Assembly: GCA_913040875.1 (NCBI GenBank)
Contig: CAJWHX010000160.1
Span: forward strand, 1 to 7,483
DNA: 7,483 nucleotides
Source of the DNA: an uncultured Pseudomonadota bacterium
Lineage (GTDB): Bacteria; Myxococcota; UBA796
Reading direction: 5' to 3'
In this document: in pieces, positions 1-6,820 of the stretch
How positions within the stretch are numbered: position 1 is the stretch's first letter
Layout of the letters: each line of letters starts with the position of its first letter
The notes under the pieces: generated by a model
Databases searched by the model: none
What the model saw: the letters and a program-made list of their open reading frames with translations, nothing else
What the model was told of the DNA's origin: nothing
Program-made: the position numbers and the translations under genes

Positions 1-836
1 GGTATCGTTTTACTGATGTTTGGGATTGCTTCGCAGACGAGCGTTTGTACTTCGTCGTGTGTGTAAACAATTCCCCGAGACAATTGCTTGAAAGCCGTAT
101 CTTTTAACATTCTGGCAAACTTACGCAGCTTCCCATCGTACATGACGAGCCCACCTTTGTAGGAGGCCGTTATCTTCGGATCTCTCGCAAGTCGAATGAT
201 GAATCCATTGGGGTGATTTTGGACGACCGCAACAGGACCAGCCAATAGATCGGATACTTTACACGGAAGATTGTTGAAAGTGATGTCGGCATTGTCGTCT
301 TTAGCCAAGTAAATCAAGAGGTCATGCAATCTTTCTTTGGATACATCGATATTGTGTTGTATCTCATACGAAAACAATCGATCGACGGATTCATCAAAAG
401 ATGAGAGGGTACCTTGTCCTGTGAAAGGATACTCTTCCGAACGCTGAACCCAAACTCGTTTAAGTATGATCCCGGTGGATGATTCCAGTAATTTATGACG
501 GATATGTCCTTTGAGAACAGTTTTGGTACGCTGCATCGCGGAGCCTCTTTGAATGGCCAGAACACTCATCAGCACGTGCTGACAAGGGCTGATTTTGCTA
601 GTACATGTACACTCCCAGTCGTCTTCGGCAAGCCAAACATCTAAATGCCCATCGACCAAAAGTGTAAATTCTTCACCCTCTTGAGAACAGAGTTCAACTT
701 TACATGACCCCGAATCTAGAGCTTGTTCTGCACGCCGCAGAATTCTCTTTTGACTGGATTGTATGATAAAATCAAACACGGAATTCCCCCAAGATTTGAG
801 ACCTGCCAAATAACGCGTTCTATCGAAAATTACCAC
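1..836 (-). CDS. SWIM zinc-finger protein, N-terminal part, probably a SNF2-family helicase (partial)
   Basis: The reading frame stays open for 278 codons from a GTG at 836 and leaves the window at its left edge, so only the N-terminus is seen. I chose GTG 836 because an in-frame stop lies seven codons upstream and no ATG falls between; a weak GAG lies six bases before it. Residues 76-87 form a SWIM zinc finger, C76-x-C78-x6-C85-x-H87, in the context ECTCTSKISPCQH. SWIM fingers are known to bind DNA or protein. The stretch after it (residues about 103-278, with KTVLKGHIRHKLLES and LAGPVAVVQNHPNGFIIRL) resembles the region between SWIM and helicase domains in SNF2/DEAD-like helicases of Deltaproteobacteria. 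The helicase motifs themselves would lie outside the window, so the helicase label is inference. The gene begins 25 bases after the pilT stop, on the same strand, and is probably co-transcribed with it. Some SWIM proteins lack a helicase domain, so a stand-alone SWIM protein remains possible. Confidence 0.75.
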   Translation of the reverse strand, partial: MVIFDRTRYLAGLKSWGNSVFDFIIQSSQKRILRRAEQALDSGSCKVELCSQEGEEFTLLVDGHLDVWLAEDDWECTCTSKISPCQHVLMSVLAIQRGSAMQRTKTVLKGHIRHKLLESSTGIILKRVWVQRSEEYPFTGQGTLSSFDESVDRLFSYEIQHNIDVSKERLHDLLIYLAKDDNADITFNNLPCKVSDLLAGPVAVVQNHPNGFIIRLARDPKITASYKGGLVMYDGKLRKFARMLKDTAFKQLSRGIVYTHDEVQTLVCEAIPNISKTI

Positions 837-861
837 TTTAATCTCGAAAAGATCTCATGAC

Positions 862-1959
862 CTAGCGATAATTCGTTCCTCTGTTTTGAGATCGGATTCC
901 TTTTCCGGATTGGGGTGCGATATTAATGCCCACCTTCTTTCTGGTTTCTTCGGCAACCTCAGGACTGATGAGACTTCTGTTTTGAGCCTTTTGAATGGCT
1001 TCCGACATAGATTGCATTCCAATCCCACGTCCGGTATCCATGATGCTGTAAATTTGACTTGTCTTGCTTTCGCGAATCAGGTTTTGGATTGCATTGTTGA
1101 CGATCATGATCTCTTGTAGTGCCATTCGTCCACCCTGTACAGTTGGAACGAGGGTTTGAGCAATCACCGCTTTTAGAGAGTGGGAGAGCATGGTACGAAT
1201 CTGCTTTTGTTCATCAGCGGGGTACGCATCTACAATGCGATCGATACTTTCGGGGGCTGAGTTGGTGTGTAGCGTTCCCAACACTAAGTGGCCAGTTTCA
1301 GCAGCCGTAATCGCTAGTGATATTGTTTCCAAATCTCTCATTTCTCCGACGAGGATGACATCTGGGTCTTCGCGTAATGCTGCTCGTAATGCCGTGGCGA
1401 AAGACAGGGCGTGGACACCAATCTCACGTTGATTGATAATGCACGTGCGAGGGGTGTGTATATATTCAATGGGATCTTCAATGGTTAGAATGTGCTCTTT
1501 TCGAGTTCTATTGATGTGATCAATGATTCCGGCTAAGGTGGTTGATTTACCAGATCCTGTTGGACCTGTGACCAGAATCAGACCCCTTCTATATCCTGCT
1601 ATGGTCTCTAATACAGGTGGAGCATTTAGGTCTCTAAGGGTCAGAACATTCGGAGGAATTCTACGCAAGGCAATACTCACTCCTTTCGATTGCATGAAAA
1701 TATTGACACGAAATCGGGCTTTACCTTGAAGGGAAAACGAGAAGTCCACAGAGAGTTCTTCAGCAAATTGCGCTCGGAGTCGATCTGTGAGGATTGAATC
1801 AGCCAGTAAGCGGGCTTCACTGCGTGAAAGAGCGGGCATATTTAACCGTCGAATTTCTCCTCGCACCCGAACTACTGGAGGTTCTCCTGTGACGATGTGC
1901 AGATCGCTCGCATTCATTTCAACGGTGGTGAGTAAGAGTTTTCGAATGTCTACGCTCAT
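862..1959 (-). CDS. pilT: Type IV pilus retraction ATPase PilT
   Basis: A 365-residue secretion-superfamily ATPase of normal length for PilT. PilT is a cytoplasmic hexamer at the base of the type IV pilus that hydrolyses ATP to depolymerise pilin, driving twitching motility. Residues 1-115 match the PAS-like N-terminal domain (MNASDLHIVTGEPPVVRVRG). Walker A is GPTGSGKS (132-139), the Asp box lies around HILTIEDPIEY (157-167), Walker B is EDPDVILVGEMRD (197-209) and the His box is AAETGHLVLGTLHT (219-232). The block AIQNLIRE at 290-297 matches the AIRNLIRE motif that separates PilT from the assembly ATPase PilB. The last 25 or so residues are a basic tail rich in Gly, Arg and Asn that PilT does not require. 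The ATG at 1959 is preceded by a strong ribosome site, GGAGAGG. No pilU or other pil gene is adjacent in the window; the SWIM-protein gene follows after 25 bases. Confidence 0.95.
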   Translation of the reverse strand: MSVDIRKLLLTTVEMNASDLHIVTGEPPVVRVRGEIRRLNMPALSRSEARLLADSILTDRLRAQFAEELSVDFSFSLQGKARFRVNIFMQSKGVSIALRRIPPNVLTLRDLNAPPVLETIAGYRRGLILVTGPTGSGKSTTLAGIIDHINRTRKEHILTIEDPIEYIHTPRTCIINQREIGVHALSFATALRAALREDPDVILVGEMRDLETISLAITAAETGHLVLGTLHTNSAPESIDRIVDAYPADEQKQIRTMLSHSLKAVIAQTLVPTVQGGRMALQEIMIVNNAIQNLIRESKTSQIYSIMDTGRGIGMQSMSEAIQKAQNRSLISPEVAEETRKKVGINIAPQSGKGIRSQNRGTNYR

Positions 1960-1961
1960 TT

Positions 1962-1968
1962 CCTCTCC
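1962..1968 (-). promoter_or_regulatory. Ribosome binding site of pilT
   Basis: On the minus strand GGAGAGG precedes the pilT ATG at 1959; the GGAG core sits five bases from the start codon. It is the strongest ribosome site in the window and fixes the pilT start. Confidence 0.75.
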
Positions 1969-2032
1969 ATGACGGTTGTGCTATGGTGTAGTAGAGTTTT
2001 ATTGGATTGTAATCTATTTTGGTAGCGAAGCG

Positions 2033-3964
2033 ATGTGGTTAATGAAGCAAATATTAGTCGGAACCTTATTTTTGAGTGCTTGTTCAGAGTATGACATCAA
2101 AAGTCAAGAAGATCCTCCAGCCCCTACAGACACTGCCGAAACAGAGGTTGAAACATTTGTTGCGCCAGATTGTGCCGTAACGATGCCGGCTATTGGAGAG
2201 GTGGACATAGATGAAGAATGTCTAACTCCAGAATACAACATTCAAAATCCATGGAATGTTGAGGTTGAATGGCAGTGGAATGGCTTGGGTGATGAGCCGA
2301 ACGTGGATCAAATCATGGTGGCGCCCATTGTTGGAAATTTGACTGATGACAATGGTGATGGACGCATCGATGAATCAGATACTCCAGATATCGTTGTGGT
2401 CATCTTTGATAGTAGAGATGGTGCGGATGGTGATATGGGCGCGTGGGTAGATGCACGCTTGGTCGCTATGGATGGGCAGACGGGCCGGATTCATTGGATG
2501 CGGGATCAGATGTACTGGAAAGGGACACCTGCCATTGCTGATGTAAATGGAGATGGATATGCTGAGATTGTTGCCATTAACGAAGCCAAACGTCCGATTG
2601 CTGTTCGAGGGTCTACAGGTGAAGATGTATGGGAAGCCAATGTGTACTTAGACAATACATACCCTTCGGTTACGGTGGCAGATTTAGAAGGAGACGGTAC
2701 TCCAGAAGTGATTGCAGACAATGCCGTAATCAATGGTCGAACGGGACAGCTTCGCCACCAGTTTGCTGTCGATCCTTTGTTCATAGGCAGAATGCCAGCA
2801 GTGGGAGATTTGGATCAGGACGGTACGCAAGAGATCATTATTGCAAACACCTGTTACAACAGTGACTTTACTCCTAGATGGACATCTTCAATTCAAGGAA
2901 ATTACGGCCACTGGTCCGCCATTTTAAATGCCGATGATGATTTGGATGGTGAAGTGGCAATGGTGGGAGCTGGTTGGCTTGGAATTTATGATCCGGATGG
3001 GCGTGAACTCTTCAAGACCAACGCTGGTACTGGACAGCCTGGACCTCCCTGCGTTGCTGATTTTGATGGGGATGAGGTTGCAGAAATCGCTTGGGCTTCA
3101 AGTAGTCAGTTCAATATGTTTGAACTAGACGGCTCTCTGTTGTGGACACAAACCATTACCGATGCTTCAGGATTGGCAGGATGCTCTGGGTATGATGTGA
3201 ATGGTGATGGCGCTTACGAAGTGCTGTTTGCAGATGAGAACACCTTTTGGCTATTTGATGGCTCGACAGGCGGAGTACTCTTCTCCCAACTTGGACATGC
3301 TTCGGGGACCATTTTTGAGTATCCAATCGTGGCCGACATTGATAATGATGACTCTGCAGAGATTGTAATCTCCAGCAACAACTTTCGAATGAACGGTCAA
3401 GGTTGGGCGGGTATAACAGTGTTCGGACATTTGGGGGATGGCTGGGCTAAGAGTGGATCAACTTGGAATGTACACGACTTTGCAGTTACAAATATTTATA
3501 CCAATGGAGGCGTTCCACTCAGTCCAGAACCCTCTTGGCAAACGTACAATGTGTATCGTTCTCGTCCAACTGAAGATGCTATGACTGTCGATTTGCTAGC
3601 AGAGATTACAGACATCTGTTTTGCAGGATGTGATTCAGAGAGCATCGTCCGCTTGAGTGTACAGCCCATCAATCAAGGACCATCATCCATTCGAAGTGGG
3701 ATTCCCATCTCTCTATACCGCAAAGATGGTGCTTCATACACCTTTTTGACAGTTGGTCAGACGGTTGATCGATTGGATGCCGGTCAACGGGGCATCGCGA
3801 TCGAGTTTGAAACACGCTATGGACTCATAGAAGCTGCAGAGACGTTGGTCGCACGAGCAGATGATTGGGGTACTGGATTCGGCACAATATACGAATGCGA
3901 TGAATGGAACAATGGGATTGAGTTTGCAAACCCCATCTGTGTCCCCACTCCGATAGAAGAGTAA
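2033..3964 (+). CDS. FG-GAP/VCBS-repeat lipoprotein with C-terminal CARDB-like domain
   Basis: About 643 residues. The N-terminus MWLMKQILVGTLFLSAC is a lipoprotein signal with lipobox LSAC, so the mature protein is predicted to be lipid-anchored through that Cys. A Thr/Glu/Pro-rich linker follows. Asp-rich repeats then recur every 42-47 residues or so, for example ADVNGDGYAEIV, ADLEGDGTPEV, GDLDQDGTQEII, ADFDGDEVAEIA, YDVNGDGAYEV and ADIDNDDSAEIV, between about residues 105 and 445. This is the FG-GAP/VCBS pattern, known to form calcium-binding beta-propellers. A WNVHDFAVTN block follows, and the last 130 or so residues look like a CARDB/immunoglobulin-like domain ending YECDEWNNGIEF. A surface adhesion or ligand-binding role is inferred; the true ligand is unknown. 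A longer frame opens at TTG 1976, but its extra residues would spoil the signal peptide. ATG 2042, giving MKQILVG..., is an equally plausible start; neither ATG has a clear ribosome site. The gene diverges from pilT and converges on the YceI gene. Confidence 0.88.
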   Translation: MWLMKQILVGTLFLSACSEYDIKSQEDPPAPTDTAETEVETFVAPDCAVTMPAIGEVDIDEECLTPEYNIQNPWNVEVEWQWNGLGDEPNVDQIMVAPIVGNLTDDNGDGRIDESDTPDIVVVIFDSRDGADGDMGAWVDARLVAMDGQTGRIHWMRDQMYWKGTPAIADVNGDGYAEIVAINEAKRPIAVRGSTGEDVWEANVYLDNTYPSVTVADLEGDGTPEVIADNAVINGRTGQLRHQFAVDPLFIGRMPAVGDLDQDGTQEIIIANTCYNSDFTPRWTSSIQGNYGHWSAILNADDDLDGEVAMVGAGWLGIYDPDGRELFKTNAGTGQPGPPCVADFDGDEVAEIAWASSSQFNMFELDGSLLWTQTITDASGLAGCSGYDVNGDGAYEVLFADENTFWLFDGSTGGVLFSQLGHASGTIFEYPIVADIDNDDSAEIVISSNNFRMNGQGWAGITVFGHLGDGWAKSGSTWNVHDFAVTNIYTNGGVPLSPEPSWQTYNVYRSRPTEDAMTVDLLAEITDICFAGCDSESIVRLSVQPINQGPSSIRSGIPISLYRKDGASYTFLTVGQTVDRLDAGQRGIAIEFETRYGLIEAAETLVARADDWGTGFGTIYECDEWNNGIEFANPICVPTPIEE

Positions 3965-3974
3965 AAATAATCAG

Positions 3975-4586
3975 TTATTTCTCGGCGGCGACCAAATCAA
4001 AGGTGATTTTCATTTCATCTTTGTTTCCAACGGCGCCAAACATAGCTGAATAAGGCTCAATACCATAATCCGTACTCTTTACTGGGAAAGAGCCTTTAAG
4101 ACTCAAACCATCGGTGTTGGCTACGGTTATTGGAACTGAGATGGTGTTTGTAGTTCCGTGCATGGTAAAGTTGCCATGTAAGGTCATCGTTTCTCCAGAG
4201 CCTTCACAGCCAGTCGACTGAAATGTTATCATTGGATACTTATCTGCATCCAATTGGATATCCGAGAGCATGTGTTTTTTGACGTCTTTACGCATAGACT
4301 CCGATAGTGTACCCTTGATTCCTGCAAGTTCTCGAATGTCCGGGTTGTCCACTTGCAGATTGTTTACCGGTACAGAAATAGAGATATCGCAGGTGCTGTA
4401 ATCTTCAGGATCCCATTTCGCCTTTCCAGACCATCCAACTGCTTGAATCGCGTGATCGTGGGATAGATCTGCCGCTAGAGTAGGTGCTTTATACACTTGA
4501 ACGAACAACACTCCTTTGTTGGATAAGAATGCAACGTCTTGGGGAGCGGCAGAAGCCACTTGGATGAGCGTAAGTACAGGCAACAT
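3975..4586 (-). CDS. YceI-family exported lipocalin-like protein
   Basis: A protein of 203 residues from ATG 4586. YceI proteins are periplasmic lipocalin-like barrels; structurally characterised members bind polyisoprenoid chains, but the physiological role is mostly unclear. Family landmarks are LSHDHAI (42-48), MLSDIQLDADKYPMITFQST (106-125), LHGNFTMHGTTNTISVPI (137-154) and, near the C-terminus, FPVKSTDYGIEPYSAMFG followed by DEMKITFDLVA. Cys66 and Cys127 could form a disulfide. The N-terminus MLPVLTLIQVASAAPQ looks like a signal peptide with a cleavage site near ASA-A, although it lacks the usual positive charge. I chose ATG 4586 because GGAG lies five bases upstream; the longer ATG at 4604 (six more residues, MLNGVL) has no visible ribosome site. 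The stop codon faces that of the FG-GAP lipoprotein with a 10-base gap. Confidence 0.9.
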   Translation of the reverse strand: MLPVLTLIQVASAAPQDVAFLSNKGVLFVQVYKAPTLAADLSHDHAIQAVGWSGKAKWDPEDYSTCDISISVPVNNLQVDNPDIRELAGIKGTLSESMRKDVKKHMLSDIQLDADKYPMITFQSTGCEGSGETMTLHGNFTMHGTTNTISVPITVANTDGLSLKGSFPVKSTDYGIEPYSAMFGAVGNKDEMKITFDLVAAEK

Positions 4587-4649
4587 AAGAACTCCATTAA
4601 GCATAGGCGTGTTTATAAACGGGTTAAGAAGCGATTTTATTCAATCAGC

Positions 4650-4678
4650 ATATTGGCTCTGAATTGTCTCTGTGTCAA
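4650..4678 (-). promoter_or_regulatory. Candidate promoter for the YceI gene
   Basis: Read on the minus strand, an exact TTGACA (plus-strand 4673-4678) is followed after 17 bases by CAATAT (4650-4655), which matches TATAAT at three of six positions. Transcription would start near 4643, giving a leader of roughly 57 bases before ATG 4586. The -35 box and the spacing are ideal, but the -10 box is weak, so this is a candidate only. Confidence 0.35.
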
Positions 4679-4762
4679 AACCGATGGGATTGTGTGTTTG
4701 ATGACGGAAAAGAAATTGCACTTTACATTTCACATTGGACTCAATACCAATTCATATCAGCA

Positions 4763-4766
4763 GGAG
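4763..4766 (+). promoter_or_regulatory. Ribosome binding site choosing ATG 4774
   Basis: GGAG lies seven bases before ATG 4774. It supports this start over an in-frame ATG at 4735 and over an out-of-frame ATG at 4770, which overlaps it in the string GTATGTATG. Confidence 0.6.
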
Positions 4767-4773
4767 TGTATGT

Positions 4774-5634
4774 ATGAATCTGGAAGCACTACAAAAATTA
4801 GCAGAGCAATCATTGTTTGACCAATGGAAAATGTTGTTGTCTCAATTTCAGCAGGACGAAAATACCATTGAAGGCTGGGATTCTGAAGCCCAAGTGTTTT
4901 TTGAAACAATGGTTCAACAAATATTGCATGCCGCTTCGTTATCGATGTCTCAAAAGAAAAATTTCTTTGAAGCCATTAATAACTGGGGGGATCCTCGTTT
5001 GAGATTCCCAATAGATCAAGAGTATTGGGTAGAGTTAATCGTAGCGGATGTCCCATTGTTGGTGGGTACACATTTGGTCACGATCAAAGAATGGTTGCAC
5101 TTCTTGGATACGGAATATGACAACGACGATCATTGGTCGATTGAAGGATTGAATTGGCGTGACAATAGAAGGGTGACGTGGCAGCAACTAGCCGCCGCTC
5201 CGGATTCTCAAAAATATCTGTTTGACAACCAACCTGTCGTTGGAGTGTCTTGGTTTGAGTCTGAGGCTTACGCTCGGTGTCACAACGCTCGATTGATGGA
5301 CTTTTTTGAACGAGAGGAGATTGTTAGAGGACCTGAGAAGAGACGGTATCCTTGGGGTAGAGACTTCAAGCACGGCTTTGCAAATACTGAGGAGAGTGGA
5401 TTTAACAAGCCAGCCGCAGTAGGGCTTTTTGCAACAGATAAAACACCAGACGGGATATTTGATTTGGCTGGAAATGTTGCAGAATGGCAGGGGGATGATG
5501 TTGGAGATCAACGTGTAATGCATCCAGGATGCTGGGCCAAAGATTCTATTTCTACGTGGGCGAAGGCCTCAGAATCTCTATCGCCGGGTGCTCGATTGGC
5601 ATATTTGGGATTCAGATTGGTTAGAGATAAATGA
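4774..5634 (+). CDS. FGE-sulfatase (SUMF1/EgtB/PvdO) fold protein lacking the FGE cysteines
   Basis: A 286-residue protein without a signal peptide, so probably cytoplasmic. Residues 1-90 are largely helical and not assigned. Residues from about 93 show the FGE-like fold: VGTHLVTIKEWLHFL (97-111), QPVVGVSWFESEAYARCHNARL (152-173), RYPWG (191-195), DGIFDLAGNVAEW (226-238), HPGCW (250-254) and the closing YLGFRLVRD (277-285). In true formylglycine-generating enzymes two cysteines follow the GGS(W/Y) block and oxidise a sulfatase cysteine. Here that block reads HPGCWAKDSIS: the two positions hold Lys and Ser, and the only Cys replaces the Ser of GGS. Sulfatase activation is therefore unlikely. 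Other members of the fold are nonheme-iron enzymes, binding domains or effectors, and I cannot choose among them. The stop overlaps the aat start (ATGA), suggesting co-translation with aat. Confidence 0.85.
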   Translation: MNLEALQKLAEQSLFDQWKMLLSQFQQDENTIEGWDSEAQVFFETMVQQILHAASLSMSQKKNFFEAINNWGDPRLRFPIDQEYWVELIVADVPLLVGTHLVTIKEWLHFLDTEYDNDDHWSIEGLNWRDNRRVTWQQLAAAPDSQKYLFDNQPVVGVSWFESEAYARCHNARLMDFFEREEIVRGPEKRRYPWGRDFKHGFANTEESGFNKPAAVGLFATDKTPDGIFDLAGNVAEWQGDDVGDQRVMHPGCWAKDSISTWAKASESLSPGARLAYLGFRLVRDK

Positions 5635-6329
5635 CAATATATCGGATTCCGGAAGAGCATATTTTTCCGCCTGTGTCAGAAGCAGAGCCGAATGGTCTAT
5701 TGGGTGTAGGTGGTGATTTGGCACCAACTAGATTGCTGAAAGCATATCGAAGTGGGATTTTTCCCTGGTACAGTCGAAACCAACCCATTTTATGGTTTGC
5801 TCCAGATCCTAGGTTCGTGTTGTTTCCGCAAGAGTTTACAATCCAACGGTCTCTTAAGAAGGTTGTTAAACAAAATCGGTTCGAGATTCGAATCAACAGC
5901 GATTTCGCAAGCGTAATTGAGCGTTGCTCTGTGAAACCAAGACCGGGACAGTTTGGGACTTGGATTACAGAAGATATGAAGGTTGCCTATCAAGAATTGC
6001 ACAAACGTCAGTACTCACATAGCTTTGAAGCATATCAAGATGGAAAGTTGGTGGGCGGATTATATGGTATTCTTACAGGGTCGGTATTTGCAGGTGAGAG
6101 TATGTTTGCAGATGTCTCTAATGCATCCAAAGTTGCTTTTGTATGGGCAGTACATCAAATGATTCAATGGGGGGTTAAATTGATTGACTGTCAGGTTCAC
6201 ACAGAACATCTGGAAAGATTTGGAGCACGTGAAATCCCGAGACCGTTGTTTATGCATCTTCTGCAAATATACGCTGAGGAGAAAGTCGTGATAGGTTCGA
6301 CTTTTGATGAAGGGTTTTATCCGGTGTGA
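5631..6329 (+). CDS. aat: Leucyl/phenylalanyl-tRNA-protein transferase
   Basis: A 232-residue protein close in length to E. coli Aat. The enzyme moves Leu or Phe from charged tRNA onto proteins with N-terminal Lys or Arg, marking them for recognition by ClpS and degradation by ClpAP in the cytoplasm. Motifs in order: NGLLGVGGDL (21-30), SGIFPWYS (41-48), ILWFAPDPRFVL (53-64), FGTWITEDM (108-116), HSFEAYQDGKLVGGLYG (130-146), GESMF (155-159) and LIDCQ...HLERFGAREIPR (184-204). Glu156, Asp186 and Gln188 fall at the same numbers as the catalytic or substrate-positioning residues of E. coli Aat, so the protein should be active. The ATG overlaps the upstream stop by four bases (ATGA), which implies translational coupling with the FGE-like gene; no separate promoter is needed. 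The stop lies four bases from the stop of the convergent thioredoxin-fold gene. Confidence 0.96.
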   Translation: MTIYRIPEEHIFPPVSEAEPNGLLGVGGDLAPTRLLKAYRSGIFPWYSRNQPILWFAPDPRFVLFPQEFTIQRSLKKVVKQNRFEIRINSDFASVIERCSVKPRPGQFGTWITEDMKVAYQELHKRQYSHSFEAYQDGKLVGGLYGILTGSVFAGESMFADVSNASKVAFVWAVHQMIQWGVKLIDCQVHTEHLERFGAREIPRPLFMHLLQIYAEEKVVIGSTFDEGFYPV

Positions 6330-6333
6330 GGAG

Positions 6334-6771
6334 TTAATACTCCACTTCAAAGAACTCCATTAGATTAGAATAGTGCGGGGAGTGAGTGAAGTCTGTACGC
6401 GCATCTCCGTTGAGGAGTATGGTGGTTGGTATTTGTTCTGGTAATACTGAGTTGTAGGCAGGTGTAGAATATACACCAAGATTGATCAAGAAGGTTCGCA
6501 ACGTCTCATCATCGTTAGAATGGTCATGGATAAAGACAGTTTGTATATCGGGGTGCGCTTGATGGAACCGTTGAATCAGCTGAATATCTCTATGGCTAGC
6601 CTTTACATTGACATTCCAAAAGAGAACAATGGTCTGATCCGATAGAGGTAGAGAATTGCCATCTGAGGTTTGTAATGCCAATGGTATTGAATCTGTAGGT
6701 TGCAGCTGAAACAAAATGATTCCACTTGCCAAGAGAGCAGACAATCCGATATCGGTCAGTAGAGTACGCAT
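6334..6771 (-). CDS. Membrane-anchored thioredoxin-fold protein without CxxC
   Basis: 145 residues. An N-terminal hydrophobic segment at about 8-23 (IGLSALLASGIILFQL) is a signal anchor or uncleaved signal, so the rest is probably periplasmic. The body follows the TlpA/thioredoxin pattern: a first strand and turn IVLFWNVNVKASHRD (48-62), a helix, a second strand DIQTVFIHDHSNDDETL (75-91), and IPTTILLNGDA (114-124), which carries the expected cis-Pro at 115. In the usual FWATWCPPC pattern the two cysteines would fall at 56 and 59; here they are Val56 and Ser59, and the protein contains no Cys at all. It cannot do thiol-disulfide exchange, so a binding or scaffolding role is inferred. No clear ribosome site precedes ATG 6771. 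The gene diverges from the TrmH-type gene and converges on aat. Confidence 0.72.
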   Translation of the reverse strand: MRTLLTDIGLSALLASGIILFQLQPTDSIPLALQTSDGNSLPLSDQTIVLFWNVNVKASHRDIQLIQRFHQAHPDIQTVFIHDHSNDDETLRTFLINLGVYSTPAYNSVLPEQIPTTILLNGDARTDFTHSPHYSNLMEFFEVEY

Positions 6772-6820
6772 GTGTGGAGCGTATCACTTTCTCTATGTCA
6801 ATGTAAAATATGGATCAAGA

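Noticed and set aside
314..565. Minus-strand 83-codon frame inside the SWIM-protein gene
   Set aside because: It is an out-of-frame shadow on the same strand as a longer frame that encodes a clear SWIM zinc finger.
1976..2032. In-frame TTG start that would lengthen the FG-GAP lipoprotein by 19 residues
   Set aside because: The extra residues precede a good lipoprotein signal peptide and would bury it; there is no ribosome site for this TTG.
3965..3980. Perfect inverted repeat AAATAA-tcag-TTATTT between the convergent lipoprotein and YceI genes
   Set aside because: The six-pair stem is purely A/T with no GC core and no following T-run, so it is too weak to call a terminator; it overlaps the YceI stop codon.
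4539..4820. Plus-strand 93-codon frame across the YceI/FGE-like intergenic region
   Set aside because: It overlaps the start of the YceI gene on the other strand and the FGE-like gene in another frame; its codons show no recognisable protein, and the GGAG at 4763 fits the FGE-like start.
6330..6343. Inverted repeat GGAGT-taat-ACTCC between aat and the thioredoxin-fold gene
   Set aside because: Only five base pairs with no T-run on either strand, and most of it lies inside the end of the thioredoxin-fold gene; chance is a sufficient explanation.
6796..6801. Exact TTGACA on the minus strand upstream of the thioredoxin-fold gene
   Set aside because: The position 17 bases downstream reads TCCACA, not a -10 box, and transcription would start at or past the start codon.
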